Origin: CAWGGS01 sp963822095
Lineage (GTDB): Bacteria; Desulfobacterota; Desulfobulbia; Desulfobulbales; Desulfocapsaceae
Length of the DNA: 64,000 bases
NCBI GenBank assembly: GCA_963822095.1
Contig: CAWGGS010000025.1
Location: 1-64,000 of the forward strand
Reading direction: 5' to 3'
Shown: one piece after another, positions 35,780 to 45,807 of the stretch
Position numbering within the stretch: the stretch's first letter is position 1
Layout of the letters: the number at the start of each line of letters is the position of its first letter
The notes under the pieces: model-generated
Told to the model about the DNA's origin: nothing
The model's input: the letters and a program-made list of their open reading frames with translations, nothing else
The model's database searches: none
Program-made: the position numbers and the translations under genes

Positions 35780-36379
35780 ATGAAAGCCGTCAACAAACAT
35801 ACCAAAATAATTGCAGCTGCCACAAAAGTCTTTGCTCAAAAAGGCTTTTTCAACGCTAGAATATCCGATATTGCCAAAGAAGCCAAGGTTGCAGATGGTA
35901 CGATTTATCTCTATTTCAATAACAAGTTCGATATTCTCCTTTCAGTATTTGAAGAAGAAATCGGCAACCTGATCACCCAGGTCAAAAAGCTCCTCGCCGA
36001 AGAAACCGACCCTAGAAAAATGCTTGAAATATTTGCCTCCAAGCATTTATCGGTTATGAAAAAAAATAAATATCTGGCTGAGGTTATCCAAATCGAACTT
36101 CGCCAGACCAATAAGCTTATCAAGGACTATCGTAATAATAAATTCAGCGAATATGTCAATATTATCTCAGACATCATAAAACTTGGCCAGGAACAAAATA
36201 TCTACAGACCCGATATCCTCCCGGGAATAGCCAAAAGGGCCTTTTTTGGAAGCCTTGATGAAATATCCAGAGTCTGGAATATCTCACTGGAGACCAATTA
36301 CACAGTTGAAGAAACGGCAAGTCAAGTAATGAAAATATTCTTATCCGGCATACTCATACAACCCAAGCCGACCCGATAA
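35780..36379 (+). CDS. TetR family transcriptional regulator
   Basis: The 199-aa protein has the TetR N-terminal helix-turn-helix: KIIAAATKVFAQKGFFNARISDIAKEAKVADGTI in two parts (about residues 9-45) and YLYFNNKFDILLSVFEEE. The C-terminal ligand domain resembles the YsiA/FadR-like acyl-CoA-sensing branch, with IELRQTNKLIKDYRN and KRAFFGSLDEISRVW. The ligand is not proven. It is divergent from purD-purE and convergent with greA. A perfect palindrome lies 50 bases before its start and suggests autoregulation. Confidence 0.85.
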   Translation: MKAVNKHTKIIAAATKVFAQKGFFNARISDIAKEAKVADGTIYLYFNNKFDILLSVFEEEIGNLITQVKKLLAEETDPRKMLEIFASKHLSVMKKNKYLAEVIQIELRQTNKLIKDYRNNKFSEYVNIISDIIKLGQEQNIYRPDILPGIAKRAFFGSLDEISRVWNISLETNYTVEETASQVMKIFLSGILIQPKPTR

Positions 36380-36385
36380 ATCATT

Positions 36386-36408
36386 GGGCCGTATTCCCGC
36401 AACGGCCC
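36386..36408. terminator. Weak hairpin between convergent TetR and greA genes
   Basis: GGGCCGT (36386-36392) pairs with ACGGCCC (36402-36408), and a second small stem (TGACC/GGTCA) follows. There is no clear T-run, so the terminator role is tentative. Confidence 0.4.
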
Positions 36409-36430
36409 TGACTACTGACCATATCTCGGG

Positions 36431-36916
36431 TCAGGCAAATGAGGATGGAGATATTTCCACAACCTCGAATTCGCGTGTTCCACCAGGAGTTTTGGCAATG
36501 ACTTCGTCGCCGACCTGTTTCCCAAGTATGCTCTGTCCCAAAGGAGAGAGTACAGAGATGGACCCGGATTTTACATCTGATTCTTCAGGGCCAAGAAGCT
36601 GATAGGAAAATTCTTCCTCCGTTGCCATATCCAGGAGAGTGACAACAGTGCCGAATACCGCTTTTTCTTTTGAAACTTTTGAACAGTCGATCACTTCGGC
36701 CCGAGCAAGTTTATCTTTTAATTCTCGAATTCGTCCTTCTATATGCCCCTGCCTTTCTTTCGCTGCGTGATATTCGGCGTTTTCCTTTAAATCACCGTGT
36801 TCCCTTGCTGTTTCAATTGCCCGTACCACCTCTGCACGTTCGACTCGCTCCAATCTGGTCAGTTCATCACGTAATTTCTTATTTCCAGCCTTGGACATTG
36901 GTATTCGTTTAACCAT
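36431..36916 (-). CDS. greA: Transcription elongation factor GreA
   Basis: GreA rescues backtracked RNA polymerase by stimulating transcript cleavage. The 161-aa protein has the N-terminal coiled coil with the acidic tip (HGDLKENAEYHAAKERQ, residues about 40-56) and the C-terminal FKBP-like domain (ISVLSPLGQSILGKQVGDEV, TPGGTREFEVVEI). The start MVKRIPMSKAGNKKL agrees with the family pattern (IPM followed by the first helix). Convergent with the TetR gene. Confidence 0.93.
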   Translation of the reverse strand: MVKRIPMSKAGNKKLRDELTRLERVERAEVVRAIETAREHGDLKENAEYHAAKERQGHIEGRIRELKDKLARAEVIDCSKVSKEKAVFGTVVTLLDMATEEEFSYQLLGPEESDVKSGSISVLSPLGQSILGKQVGDEVIAKTPGGTREFEVVEISPSSFA

Positions 36917-36985
36917 TTTTCACTCCATCTTAAAAAAAAAATTCTCACGGGATCGATGAAACATATCCCCTGAGAATGTCTTATC

Positions 36986-39900
36986 TTACCAACGGTATAT
37001 AACAGAAAACATGCCGGTTTTCATTCGATAATCACCGGCACTATAATATTCAAAGTTACCTTTTAATAAGAAATGACTGTTCATTTCAAGGAAAATATTA
37101 ACTCCGACCGAGTCTACCATTTCGCAGCCGCTCTCGTAACCGAAAGAATAATCCAATGTATAATAGCTTGTACCTGTACTGGTTGAAAGTTCGTTCTCCA
37201 TGTTGTGCTTAAAACGAACGGTAACGAGATGCCGCCAATAAAGGTCAGGGCTCCAATAAGGGAGATCGCCTTCAGCAAAATCAGTTATTGAAGGAACCTC
37301 TTTCCTCCCAAGGTTGGGGCGACTGTTTTTCATAGTATTATAATCGTATTTAAGTTGCAGAAGGGATGTTTCACCAAAGAGATCATACGATGACCAGAGA
37401 TGATATCTGCTTTGATAATTATTGTCTCCATACTCCCGGTATCGAAAATCTCCACCGAAAAAGAATCGAGGGAGGGGATCGAACCGCAGTCCGGTTGAAA
37501 AATTTCTAAAGTAGATTCCATCGCGTATAGCTGGAACTGTATCTTCAACCACACCCTGATCGAAGGAAATATGACCGCTTATATATTCATCTATTCGTCC
37601 TTTCAGCCCAATTTTATAGAGAATATTTGCTTCCGAATTGGCAAAATTTCCACCGAGATTAATGAGCAAATCATTATCGTCTTTAAAGTTTATGATATAC
37701 GTTCCGCTAAGTTTTGTTATCCATACTTTTTGAGTATTATCGGATGAGATTGCATAACTTCTCTCTGCCCTCACATCCAATTCCTGATCAAAAGCTGGCA
37801 TTTTCCGCCCTTCTATACCTGTCGTTATTTTTTTGACGTTGATATACCCTTCCCTTCCTTTCCGATCAGAATAGAGAGAATCAAACGATACTCTCGGCTG
37901 TCTTTTTAAAGTATTTTGTCGTACTAGGTTGTTAAGCTCTGGATATTCAGTTCCTTTTTTCCTCAGCAACTGATACAGCTCACCCTCTTTCCCATAGAGT
38001 TCAAGACGACTATATACCTTAGCCAGATCATAGATACTCTCGTCCGAATCGCCTCGCTTCATCAGGGCTCTGTATTCTTTTTCCGCCTGATGATAATTCC
38101 GATTTTGGACCGCCTTTTTTGCCGACAACTCTTTTTTAATTATCATTTGCCAACGATATTTTTCATAAAGCTCTGCAGAAATGACATCAATGGGGGATCC
38201 TAAATGGGCTCCGACAAAAAGAGGTTCCATTACGGTCATCAAAGGAGTGCTATTCTGGTCATTACTAAAAGTTACCATGTCCCAGATTGACCGTTTCAAA
38301 GGCGGAAGGTTGATGTCTACCCTGGCTGCCGCGATCTGATTCAGGAATACTTTCTCGACCGGCGTATTCAACAACTCTTGATATACATCAATGGACTCTT
38401 TCAAACGCCCTTCAGCCCAGAGAGATCTGGCTAGCAACAATCCTTTCCAAAAGCCCAGAGATTGAATATACTTTCCCGAATCCTCCTTCACATTTGATCT
38501 CTTCGGATTTTCCATGCCGATTTGTTGGGCAAGTCGCTTAAAATTTCCACGTTTAAATTCCAATTCTAAAACCTGCCTTTTAAAATAAGACTCAGTTGGA
38601 AATTCTTGGGACAATTTGCGAAATACCTTTGAAGCTGAAACAAATTTGTTCTGAGCGATGAGAATTTTCCCTTTAAGTATTCGCCCATTTACAGAGGCAG
38701 GTATCTCATGAAGAAGATTTTGTATCGCTATTTCGGCTTTCTTATAATTCCCATACTTATATTCATACGTAGCCTCTGCAAGGAAAACTGAAGGAGATTT
38801 TGATTTGCTGCTATACAGTATAGGGATTTTTGCATCCTTCTTTTTGTTGGTGAATTTGTTTTCCCTGATCTTGTCATGGATTACAACAAGCTCAATATCA
38901 TTGGGATATTTTTCAATTAGTGCATGAATATACTCTCCCGCTTTGCTATATTGTTTGCTCTTGTACAATAATCGAATGAGCATTAAATCTGCTCTGTGTC
39001 TCTTTTTGATCTTGTCCGTCGTAGCTGTCGTTTCCAATTGTTTCAGATAATCCCTAACCAGGGAAATCGCTGTCTGAAAATTCTTTTCCGCAACAAAAAG
39101 TTCAACTTTCTGATAGAACTCCTCTTCGGGCCAGGAGATATAATTTTTGCTCAACAGGTTAACACCTGTATGCTTGGACAACAAATACAGCCAGGCCTTT
39201 CCCCAGGCATTGTTTCCACTTTCAAATGCCATTCTTGTTAACAATTCCAATGATTTGCTAACATTTCTATTTTGACTGAGAATTTCGCGGACCATCTGTT
39301 CAGCTTTGAATACCTGATCTTCTTCAAAATAGCTTTCCGCAATTTTCAATTTGAGGTTGTTCATCCATGCATTGTTTTTTGGCAAACGACGGGACAAGAA
39401 GGCAAAAATATTTTCAATATCTGAATACAGCCTGCTTTTTAACAACCCTTCAATATATATTTTTGCAAGCTCATTTTTTTTATTTATTTCAGAATATTGC
39501 CTTGGGATTCCCTGGTAGAGCATGTGTAAATCCCTTATCAGTCCAAATTCTCCCGCTAATATCAGAGCCCTTTTACGCGTTTGAAATTGATCAGGTTCCT
39601 CTTTGAGTGACCTTAGATAAGTCATTAACGCGGCCTGTTGATCCCCGAGCATTTCCTCTACCTTGGCTCGCAACAAAAAATACCCGGGCACTTTCATCTT
39701 TTTTATTTTTTTAAGGTAGTTATATGATGTTTTATACTCTTTTCTTTCATAGGCCAACTTTGCAAGTCGCAATGTAATCTTGCTATCCAGAGGATTGTGG
39801 TTGTGTATTATTTCAAGTACTTCAAAAAGTCTCTTCTCTTTATTTTGGCGATCCAATATGTTTGCCATGGTTTCAAATATCGCCTGCCGATTAGGGGTGA

Positions 39901-40996
39901 TCTTCTTTAGATCGCGCCAGAGCATATTGGCCCCGTCGTTGAGAACAATCGATAAAAGATCGTTTGCTAAAACACCTCTAGCTTTATAAATTTTCTCTGC
40001 AATCTCTTTATTTTGCGGATGTTTTTTCTGGTATTTTTCCAAATAGAAAAGTGCTTTATCCGGCCTATTTTCGTCTTTCTGATAGATCTTGCTGATGAGA
40101 AGCAGGAGATCGTCGTTATCCTCTCTTAGTTCAGTCAAAACCAACAGATGGGGTAAAGCTAAATGCTTCTTTCCTGCTTTCAAGTAATAATCTGCCACTT
40201 TCTTCTGAAAAGGAAGATAATATGGATGTCTCTTAAGATATTTCAACTGGAAAACGAGTGCCTTTTCTTGCAGCCCTAGATTTTCAGAAAGTGAAGAGGC
40301 ATCGAGCAGATCTCGATCCTCAACGGGATAATGAGTTGCCAGAGCAGAATAGTAAGCAACCGCCTTTTCCATTTGACCAATCTTTTTGGCTGTGCGGGCC
40401 AACCGAAGGATAACCATCGGGTCGTTAGGCTTCCTCAGATTTAGCTGCTGGAGAAGTGGAAACGCCTCTCGGTTTTTACCAAGCCTTAGCAGACTTTCTA
40501 CTAGCCCTTCCAAGGCGTCTACGGCAACAGGTTTAAATGGTTCTTTCTGAAAAACCTGGCCGAAATATTTTATAGCTTGCTGATACTGTTTGTTGTTAAT
40601 GGCGACGGTACCGGCCTTTATGAGATATTCGCTTCTGCCGGGGTCGATTTCCAACAGACTCTCCAAAATGTTTGCTGCATCTGGCCATTTTTTTAACTCT
40701 ATAAGTACCTTGCAATACTCCCACTTAGCTTCTTCTATATTGGGTTTGACATTAAGAAGCTTGTTGTATTTTGCAGCAGCATCGGAGAACTTACCGTCAC
40801 GAGATAACCTCCTTGCTTCGTCCCAGATATTTTTCCATGAGGGATTGTCGGACTTATCCGGATTGTCGATGATGATAACATCTCGCTCAGGGGCTATGGC
40901 GGCCTGCACGTGATAGTTGTACTGCATCACGGTGGTAAATAGGACCAAGCATAACAAAGACTTCAGGATTAAGGTATTCAGCCTATAATAAATCAT
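36986..40996 (-). CDS. Giant TPR and outer-membrane beta-barrel protein, PelB/PgaA-like
   Basis: The 1336-aa protein starts with a signal peptide (LILKSLLCLVLFTTVM to about residue 32). Tetratricopeptide-type repeats cover about residues 50-1050 (for example FSDAAAKYNKLLNVKPNIEEA and ALFYLEKYQKKHPQNKE). The last 260 residues alternate polar and aromatic residues as in an outer-membrane beta-barrel, and the protein ends in FSVIYRW, a C-terminal aromatic like the BAM signal. The arrangement matches PelB-like exporters that guide polysaccharide through the periplasm and outer membrane. No other pel-type genes are adjacent, so the polymer is unknown. Confidence 0.75.
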   Translation of the reverse strand: MIYYRLNTLILKSLLCLVLFTTVMQYNYHVQAAIAPERDVIIIDNPDKSDNPSWKNIWDEARRLSRDGKFSDAAAKYNKLLNVKPNIEEAKWEYCKVLIELKKWPDAANILESLLEIDPGRSEYLIKAGTVAINNKQYQQAIKYFGQVFQKEPFKPVAVDALEGLVESLLRLGKNREAFPLLQQLNLRKPNDPMVILRLARTAKKIGQMEKAVAYYSALATHYPVEDRDLLDASSLSENLGLQEKALVFQLKYLKRHPYYLPFQKKVADYYLKAGKKHLALPHLLVLTELREDNDDLLLLISKIYQKDENRPDKALFYLEKYQKKHPQNKEIAEKIYKARGVLANDLLSIVLNDGANMLWRDLKKITPNRQAIFETMANILDRQNKEKRLFEVLEIIHNHNPLDSKITLRLAKLAYERKEYKTSYNYLKKIKKMKVPGYFLLRAKVEEMLGDQQAALMTYLRSLKEEPDQFQTRKRALILAGEFGLIRDLHMLYQGIPRQYSEINKKNELAKIYIEGLLKSRLYSDIENIFAFLSRRLPKNNAWMNNLKLKIAESYFEEDQVFKAEQMVREILSQNRNVSKSLELLTRMAFESGNNAWGKAWLYLLSKHTGVNLLSKNYISWPEEEFYQKVELFVAEKNFQTAISLVRDYLKQLETTATTDKIKKRHRADLMLIRLLYKSKQYSKAGEYIHALIEKYPNDIELVVIHDKIRENKFTNKKKDAKIPILYSSKSKSPSVFLAEATYEYKYGNYKKAEIAIQNLLHEIPASVNGRILKGKILIAQNKFVSASKVFRKLSQEFPTESYFKRQVLELEFKRGNFKRLAQQIGMENPKRSNVKEDSGKYIQSLGFWKGLLLARSLWAEGRLKESIDVYQELLNTPVEKVFLNQIAAARVDINLPPLKRSIWDMVTFSNDQNSTPLMTVMEPLFVGAHLGSPIDVISAELYEKYRWQMIIKKELSAKKAVQNRNYHQAEKEYRALMKRGDSDESIYDLAKVYSRLELYGKEGELYQLLRKKGTEYPELNNLVRQNTLKRQPRVSFDSLYSDRKGREGYINVKKITTGIEGRKMPAFDQELDVRAERSYAISSDNTQKVWITKLSGTYIINFKDDNDLLINLGGNFANSEANILYKIGLKGRIDEYISGHISFDQGVVEDTVPAIRDGIYFRNFSTGLRFDPLPRFFFGGDFRYREYGDNNYQSRYHLWSSYDLFGETSLLQLKYDYNTMKNSRPNLGRKEVPSITDFAEGDLPYWSPDLYWRHLVTVRFKHNMENELSTSTGTSYYTLDYSFGYESGCEMVDSVGVNIFLEMNSHFLLKGNFEYYSAGDYRMKTGMFSVIYRW

Positions 40997-41289
40997 ATAT
41001 TTGAATACTGGACGCGGAACCCTTGGACATGAAAAACGGATCCATTGTCACAATGAGTAATGTATCTCCTCAGGTAAGTGCTTTTATAACCCAAGGGAGA
41101 TGTATGATACATGTAGACAACACTCCTGTGATTCGAATGGTACACCATGACGTCATCCGCTTCAATGTGGAACTTCTGGAAGCTTTTTTATGCTTCAAAA
41201 CCCTGACGGATTTTTATTATATTCTGATTACTCATAAAACTCAGTCTATCGGAATAGAAACAGCTAAACATCAATGGTAATCAGATATT
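40997..41289. other. Spacer between the PelB-like gene and the aminotransferase gene
   Basis: I see no supported gene here. It should hold the promoter of the PelB-like gene. A plus-strand frame at 41023-41280 is open for 85 codons but has no motif and only weak start signals. Confidence 0.35.
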
Positions 41290-42477
41290 TTATAATTTGT
41301 AAAATTGTGTTATGGAATGCACGACATATTCCTGCATCTGATTTGTCAGTTCCGGATAGATGGGAAGAGCAATGGTTTGATCTGCAGCCTCTTCAGCATG
41401 AGGATATCGTTCCTTGGCAAATTCACTTCCCAGACATTTTTGCTTATGAAGTGCCACGGGATAATATATTTCACATCCCACCTCTTGCTTTAAGAGCCAA
41501 TCTCTTAACTGATCCCGTTGCTGAGCCCTTATGACATATTGGTTGAAAATATGAAAATTTCTCCCCTTAGATTCCTCTGAAGCTTTTTGAGTATTATATA
41601 CGGCCTTTGGTGGCGAGATTAGCCCTTCATCCAACAGGCCGGATTGATCAAATAATTGGTCATAAAAAGCAGCATTCTCACGTCGGGCCTGATGCCATTT
41701 CTCAAGATGATCCAGTTTCAATCTGATTACAGCGGCCTGGATCGGATCCAGACGGAAGTTTCCTCCAACGAGTGAGTGATAATATTTAGGCTGGGCTCCG
41801 TGATTACGCATAAGCATTGCCTTTTGAGCAAATGTCTCATCCTGGCTCACCACCATCCCGCCATCTCCTATTCCACCCAGGTTTTTACTTGGAAAAAAGG
41901 AAAAACAGCCGGCGAGCCCGAAAGATCCTGCCCGAAGCCATTTGCAGCCGTTTCCATCTCGCAGCGGATACTCAGCCCCAATGGCCTGAGCAGCGTCTTC
42001 TATAACAGGCAATTCATATTTTTGGGCCAAATCCAATATCGGTCTCATGTCTGCACACTGGCCGTAAAGATGTACCGGCAATATGGCCTTAATCTTTTTT
42101 TCCTTATCACCATCAAGTACTTTCTCGATTTCCCCCGGGGCGATATTATATGATATGGGATCGATATCGGCAAAAACCGGCTTTGCTCCAACCCGCAAAA
42201 TAACGCCCATGGTTGCAAAAAAAGAATAGGGGGTTGTGAGAACATAATCACCTGGTCCTACTCCAATGGTCATCAGTGAGGTAAGAAGGGCATCTGTTCC
42301 GCTGGAAACACCGACTCCGTGGTCAAGTCCACAATATTTTGCAACTGCATTTTCCAACTCTTCAACTTCAGGACCTTGAATATATCGAGTGGAATCTATT
42401 ACCCTGGTGACAGCCGCAACTATATCTTCACGCATGCCTTCAAGCTGAGCATGCAGATCAAGCAAAGGAACTCTCAT
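41290..42477 (-). CDS. DegT/DnrJ/EryC1/StrS family sugar aminotransferase
   Basis: The 395-aa protein is a PLP-dependent aminotransferase that adds an amino group to a nucleotide-linked keto-sugar. Key parts are VPLLDLHAQLEGM at the start, GVSSGTDALLTSL near residue 55, VIEDAAQAIGA near residue 157, and FSFFPSKNLGGIGDGGMV near residue 190, where the Lys of SKN binds PLP. The product would feed surface polysaccharide synthesis, in line with the PelB-like gene upstream and the glycosyltransferases at 1-4 kb. The exact sugar is unknown. Confidence 0.88.
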   Translation of the reverse strand: MRVPLLDLHAQLEGMREDIVAAVTRVIDSTRYIQGPEVEELENAVAKYCGLDHGVGVSSGTDALLTSLMTIGVGPGDYVLTTPYSFFATMGVILRVGAKPVFADIDPISYNIAPGEIEKVLDGDKEKKIKAILPVHLYGQCADMRPILDLAQKYELPVIEDAAQAIGAEYPLRDGNGCKWLRAGSFGLAGCFSFFPSKNLGGIGDGGMVVSQDETFAQKAMLMRNHGAQPKYYHSLVGGNFRLDPIQAAVIRLKLDHLEKWHQARRENAAFYDQLFDQSGLLDEGLISPPKAVYNTQKASEESKGRNFHIFNQYVIRAQQRDQLRDWLLKQEVGCEIYYPVALHKQKCLGSEFAKERYPHAEEAADQTIALPIYPELTNQMQEYVVHSITQFYKL

Positions 42478-42541
42478 AATTATTTCAATACGTTTAGTTT
42501 TTTTGAGAAAACAGACAAAGGATTTGGAAGGTGAATGTCTT

Positions 42542-43522
42542 TCAGTCTTTGCTGTTGGTCATAATCACAATTTTTTCACCATCAAAGAAGTCAATTATAT
42601 CGGGCATTTCGGCTTCGAAAAACTTCTTCATCTTTTTTAAAAGGTTTACTTCAATCTGTCTGACACGCTCCCGAGATATGTCGAAACTGTCGGCAATATT
42701 TTGCAAGGTAAGAGGCTCGTCGGTAAGCAGTCTTTTATCAAGGATCATTTTCTCTTTTTCGTTAAGTTTATCCTTGAGTGTATCAATCAATTCCATCAAT
42801 CGTTGTTTCATCTCTTTTCCGGCCACCATTGACTCAATACCAGGGCCTTCGTTGGGAATGAAATTTTTCTGTTCATCCTCTGAATCAGAACGTACCGGAC
42901 TTTCTAAAGACACATCCCAACTGTCCATCCGCTGATTCATCTCAACAACCTCTTTTTCCTTCACCGAAAGACGCTCCGCCAGTAATTTAGGCTCGGCCTC
43001 AAAACCTTGGGCTTCCAATAATTTTTTCTCTTTATTCAGTGAAAAGAAAAGTTTACGTTGAGCTTGAGTGGTGCCTATTTTGACAAGTCGCCAGTTGTCC
43101 ATTATAAATTTCAGGACATAGGCACGGATCCAATAAGCGGCGTAATAGGAAAACTTTACCCCTCGGTAAGGATCGAACTTTTTGGTAGCCTGCACCAATC
43201 CGACATTACCTTCCTGGATGAGATCCATAAAATTCTGCATCCAATACTTTTGAAAATCCATTGCAACCTTAACCACAAGCCGCAAGTTGGAAGATACGAG
43301 TCGATAAGCTGCATTCTGATCACCTGACTCTCTGAATCTAATCGCCAGTTCATCGGTCTCTTCTCTTGAAAGAAGCTCATACTGGCTTATTTCCTGCAAA
43401 TACCGATGTAAAGCCGGATTGCTTAATACCGGCAGGTTCTCGTCATCAGAAACGGCAACCAACGGATTCTTCTGAGGCCGAACCTCATTGCCATTTTGTT
43501 TTTCTTCAGTTTTTCTGCTCAT
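42542..43522 (-). CDS. rpoH: RNA polymerase heat-shock sigma factor RpoH (sigma-32)
   Basis: The 326-aa protein has region 1.2 (PALHRYLQEISQYELLSREE), region 2 (LRLVVKVAMDFQKYW, DLIQEGNVGLVQATKKFDPYRGVKFSYYAAYWIRAY in parts) and region 4 with a helix-turn-helix (LTLQNIADSFDISRERVRQIE). Between regions 2 and 3 lies QRKLFFSLNKEK, the RpoH box that separates heat-shock sigma factors from RpoD. It would direct transcription of heat-shock genes. Divergent from lepA with 380 bp between. Confidence 0.9.
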   Translation of the reverse strand: MSRKTEEKQNGNEVRPQKNPLVAVSDDENLPVLSNPALHRYLQEISQYELLSREETDELAIRFRESGDQNAAYRLVSSNLRLVVKVAMDFQKYWMQNFMDLIQEGNVGLVQATKKFDPYRGVKFSYYAAYWIRAYVLKFIMDNWRLVKIGTTQAQRKLFFSLNKEKKLLEAQGFEAEPKLLAERLSVKEKEVVEMNQRMDSWDVSLESPVRSDSEDEQKNFIPNEGPGIESMVAGKEMKQRLMELIDTLKDKLNEKEKMILDKRLLTDEPLTLQNIADSFDISRERVRQIEVNLLKKMKKFFEAEMPDIIDFFDGEKIVIMTNSKD

Positions 43523-43902
43523 AAATCTTTATTATTACAAAGGATAAGAATCTGTCCTGAAAATGGACAGTAATATTAATCAGGTTTCTTGAAAGTGCAA
43601 TCAAAATTGTCAGCTTTGCAAAAAGCTCACTGGCCGACGGTTCAGCGTTGTAACGTGTTGATTTTTATTATTGCCTCTGCAATCTTTGAAGCTTTTTACG
43701 AGGGCTTGATTATTCATGTCACGTAATTTTTCGTAGCTCTTCCGAGCTGCTAAAATATATCTTTTAATCGTATCACGATCGACGTACCAGAGGAAAATTA
43801 TATTTTCTTATTTAATTTTTTATGCTAGAAATCAAGGTTGCTTCTTTTTCACAAGAATACTTTCCTGAAACAAATTTCAGTCTAGCGACCCTGTTAAAAA
43901 CT
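43523..43902. other. Divergent intergenic region rpoH-lepA
   Basis: These 380 AT-rich bases should hold the promoters of both genes. A small AGCTC/GAGCT hairpin lies at 43735-43748. I found no gene. The lepA frame is open from 43822, but the family start is at 43903. Confidence 0.4.
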
Positions 43903-45696
43903 ATGAATCTTACAAGAAATTTCAGCATAATCGCACACATTGACCATGGAAAATCGACACTTGCCGATCGCATGATCCAACTGTGCAACCTCGTCTCGGA
44001 TCGGGAGTTCAAGGATCAGATTCTCGATAACATGGACATTGAACGAGAGCGGGGCATTACGATAAAAAGTCAGACTATATGTTTACCATATACAGCCAGA
44101 GATGGCAAAACTTACATACTCAATCTCGTTGATACTCCCGGACATGTGGATTTTAGCTACGAGGTTTCAAGGGCTCTTCACTCCTGCGAAGGTGCATTGC
44201 TTCTCATTGATGCAACTCAGGGGATTGAAGCACAGACGCTTGCCAACCTCTACCTGGCCATGGAAAATGATCTAGAGGTGATTCCTGTTATAAATAAAAT
44301 CGATCTTCAATCTGCCGAACCCGAAAAAGTTGCCTTGCAAATTGAAGAAGACCTTGGACTCGACGGTGAACTCATTCAATACTGTTCGGCCAAAACAGGA
44401 CAAGGAGTGGAAAATATCCTGGAAGCCATTGTTAACCACCTTCCACCGCCCCAAGGAGACCCAACCGCAAGACTTCAAGCTCGCATATTTGATGCAACCT
44501 ACGACTCGTTTAGAGGTACTATAATTTCCTGTCGAATCGTCAACGGCCGCGTTCGAGCAGGCGATATAATCACATTTATGTTCAATTCTTCTGAATACAA
44601 AGTTGAGGAAGTAGGAGTCTTTAAGTTGCGACGTGAGATTAGAAAGGAGCTTTCTGCAGGTGAAGTGGGATACATATTGGCAGGTGTAAAAACAATACAT
44701 GACACGCGTCCTGGCGATACAATTACTTTAAGGGACATGCCGTGTTCTGCCCCTCTTCCCGGTTACAAAGAGGCACAACAGGTTGTTTTTTCCTCTCTTT
44801 ACCCGATTTCCACCGATGAGTACGAAGACCTGGCATCAGCCCTTGAAAAACTACAACTGAATGATGCCTCCCTAACCTTTCAAAAAGATTCGTCGGTTGC
44901 GTTGGGATTTGGTTTTCGTTGCGGTTTTCTAGGTCTTCTCCATCTTGAGGTCGTGCAGGAAAGACTTGAGCGCGAGTTTGATATCTCACTCGTGCTTACC
45001 GTCCCTTCAGTCAAGTATCTTTTCACTTTAAGTGACGGAACACTTCTTGATGTAGATAACCCAGCTCATTATCCAGATCCTGCGAAAATTTCTTCGGTTG
45101 AAGAACCGTACATAAAAGCGACCATCTTGATACCTGAAAGGTACATGGGAGCGGTTATGTCCCTTTGCATGGAACGCAGGGGAATGAATACTAATTATCA
45201 TTATCCCATACCTGGAAGAATCGAATTCACCTGCGAACTCCCCCTGGCTGAAGCGATCTATGATTTCTACGACAAACTTAAATCAATCACACAGGGATAT
45301 GGGTCTTTTGACTATGAGCTTATTGATTATCGCAAAAGTGATCTCGTCAAACTGGATATCCTGGTAAACGGAGAGATAGTAGATGCTTTGTCACAGCTTG
45401 TGCATCATGCAAATGCAAGGGCCAGAGGGTTACACGCCTGTGAACGTCTCAAGGAAACGATTCCCAGGCAGTTGTTTAAGATTGCTATTCAGGCTGCAAT
45501 CGGAGGAACAATCATTGCCAGGACAACGGTATCCGCATTGAGAAAAGATGTCACATCAAAATGCTATGGTGGGGACATTTCAAGAAAAAGAAAGCTTCTT
45601 GAAAAACAAAAGGCGGGGAAAAAGAGAATGAAAACCGTCGGCAATGTCGAGATCCCTCAAAATGCCTTTCTCTCAGTACTAAAATCCGATCAATAA
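43903..45696 (+). CDS. lepA: Elongation factor 4 (LepA)
   Basis: LepA is a ribosome-dependent GTPase that acts in initiation or back-translocation. From the ATG at 43903 the protein is 597 aa, the usual size. The start MNLTRNFSIIAHIDHGKSTL contains the P-loop; further motifs are IDTPGHVDF-type (VDTPGHVDFSYEV), PVINKIDL, and the LepA-specific C-terminal domain with RGLHACERLKETIPRQLFK and the terminal basic tail. The frame extends upstream to 43822, but those residues are not part of the family. Convergent with engB. Confidence 0.95.
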   Translation: MNLTRNFSIIAHIDHGKSTLADRMIQLCNLVSDREFKDQILDNMDIERERGITIKSQTICLPYTARDGKTYILNLVDTPGHVDFSYEVSRALHSCEGALLLIDATQGIEAQTLANLYLAMENDLEVIPVINKIDLQSAEPEKVALQIEEDLGLDGELIQYCSAKTGQGVENILEAIVNHLPPPQGDPTARLQARIFDATYDSFRGTIISCRIVNGRVRAGDIITFMFNSSEYKVEEVGVFKLRREIRKELSAGEVGYILAGVKTIHDTRPGDTITLRDMPCSAPLPGYKEAQQVVFSSLYPISTDEYEDLASALEKLQLNDASLTFQKDSSVALGFGFRCGFLGLLHLEVVQERLEREFDISLVLTVPSVKYLFTLSDGTLLDVDNPAHYPDPAKISSVEEPYIKATILIPERYMGAVMSLCMERRGMNTNYHYPIPGRIEFTCELPLAEAIYDFYDKLKSITQGYGSFDYELIDYRKSDLVKLDILVNGEIVDALSQLVHHANARARGLHACERLKETIPRQLFKIAIQAAIGGTIIARTTVSALRKDVTSKCYGGDISRKRKLLEKQKAGKKRMKTVGNVEIPQNAFLSVLKSDQ

Positions 45697-45807
45697 GAGC
45701 CTCTTCGGAGATGCAGATAAAAAAAATCAGCCTGCATGATACCTGTTGAGGGCAATGCTAAATGGCAGATTTTTTCCATTCAACATTTCATGAAAGGAAT
45801 ACCATCC

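Noticed and set aside
41023..41280. Plus-strand open frame of 85 codons between the PelB-like and aminotransferase genes
   Set aside because: No family motif and a weak start site; it lies in a spacer of about 290 bp.
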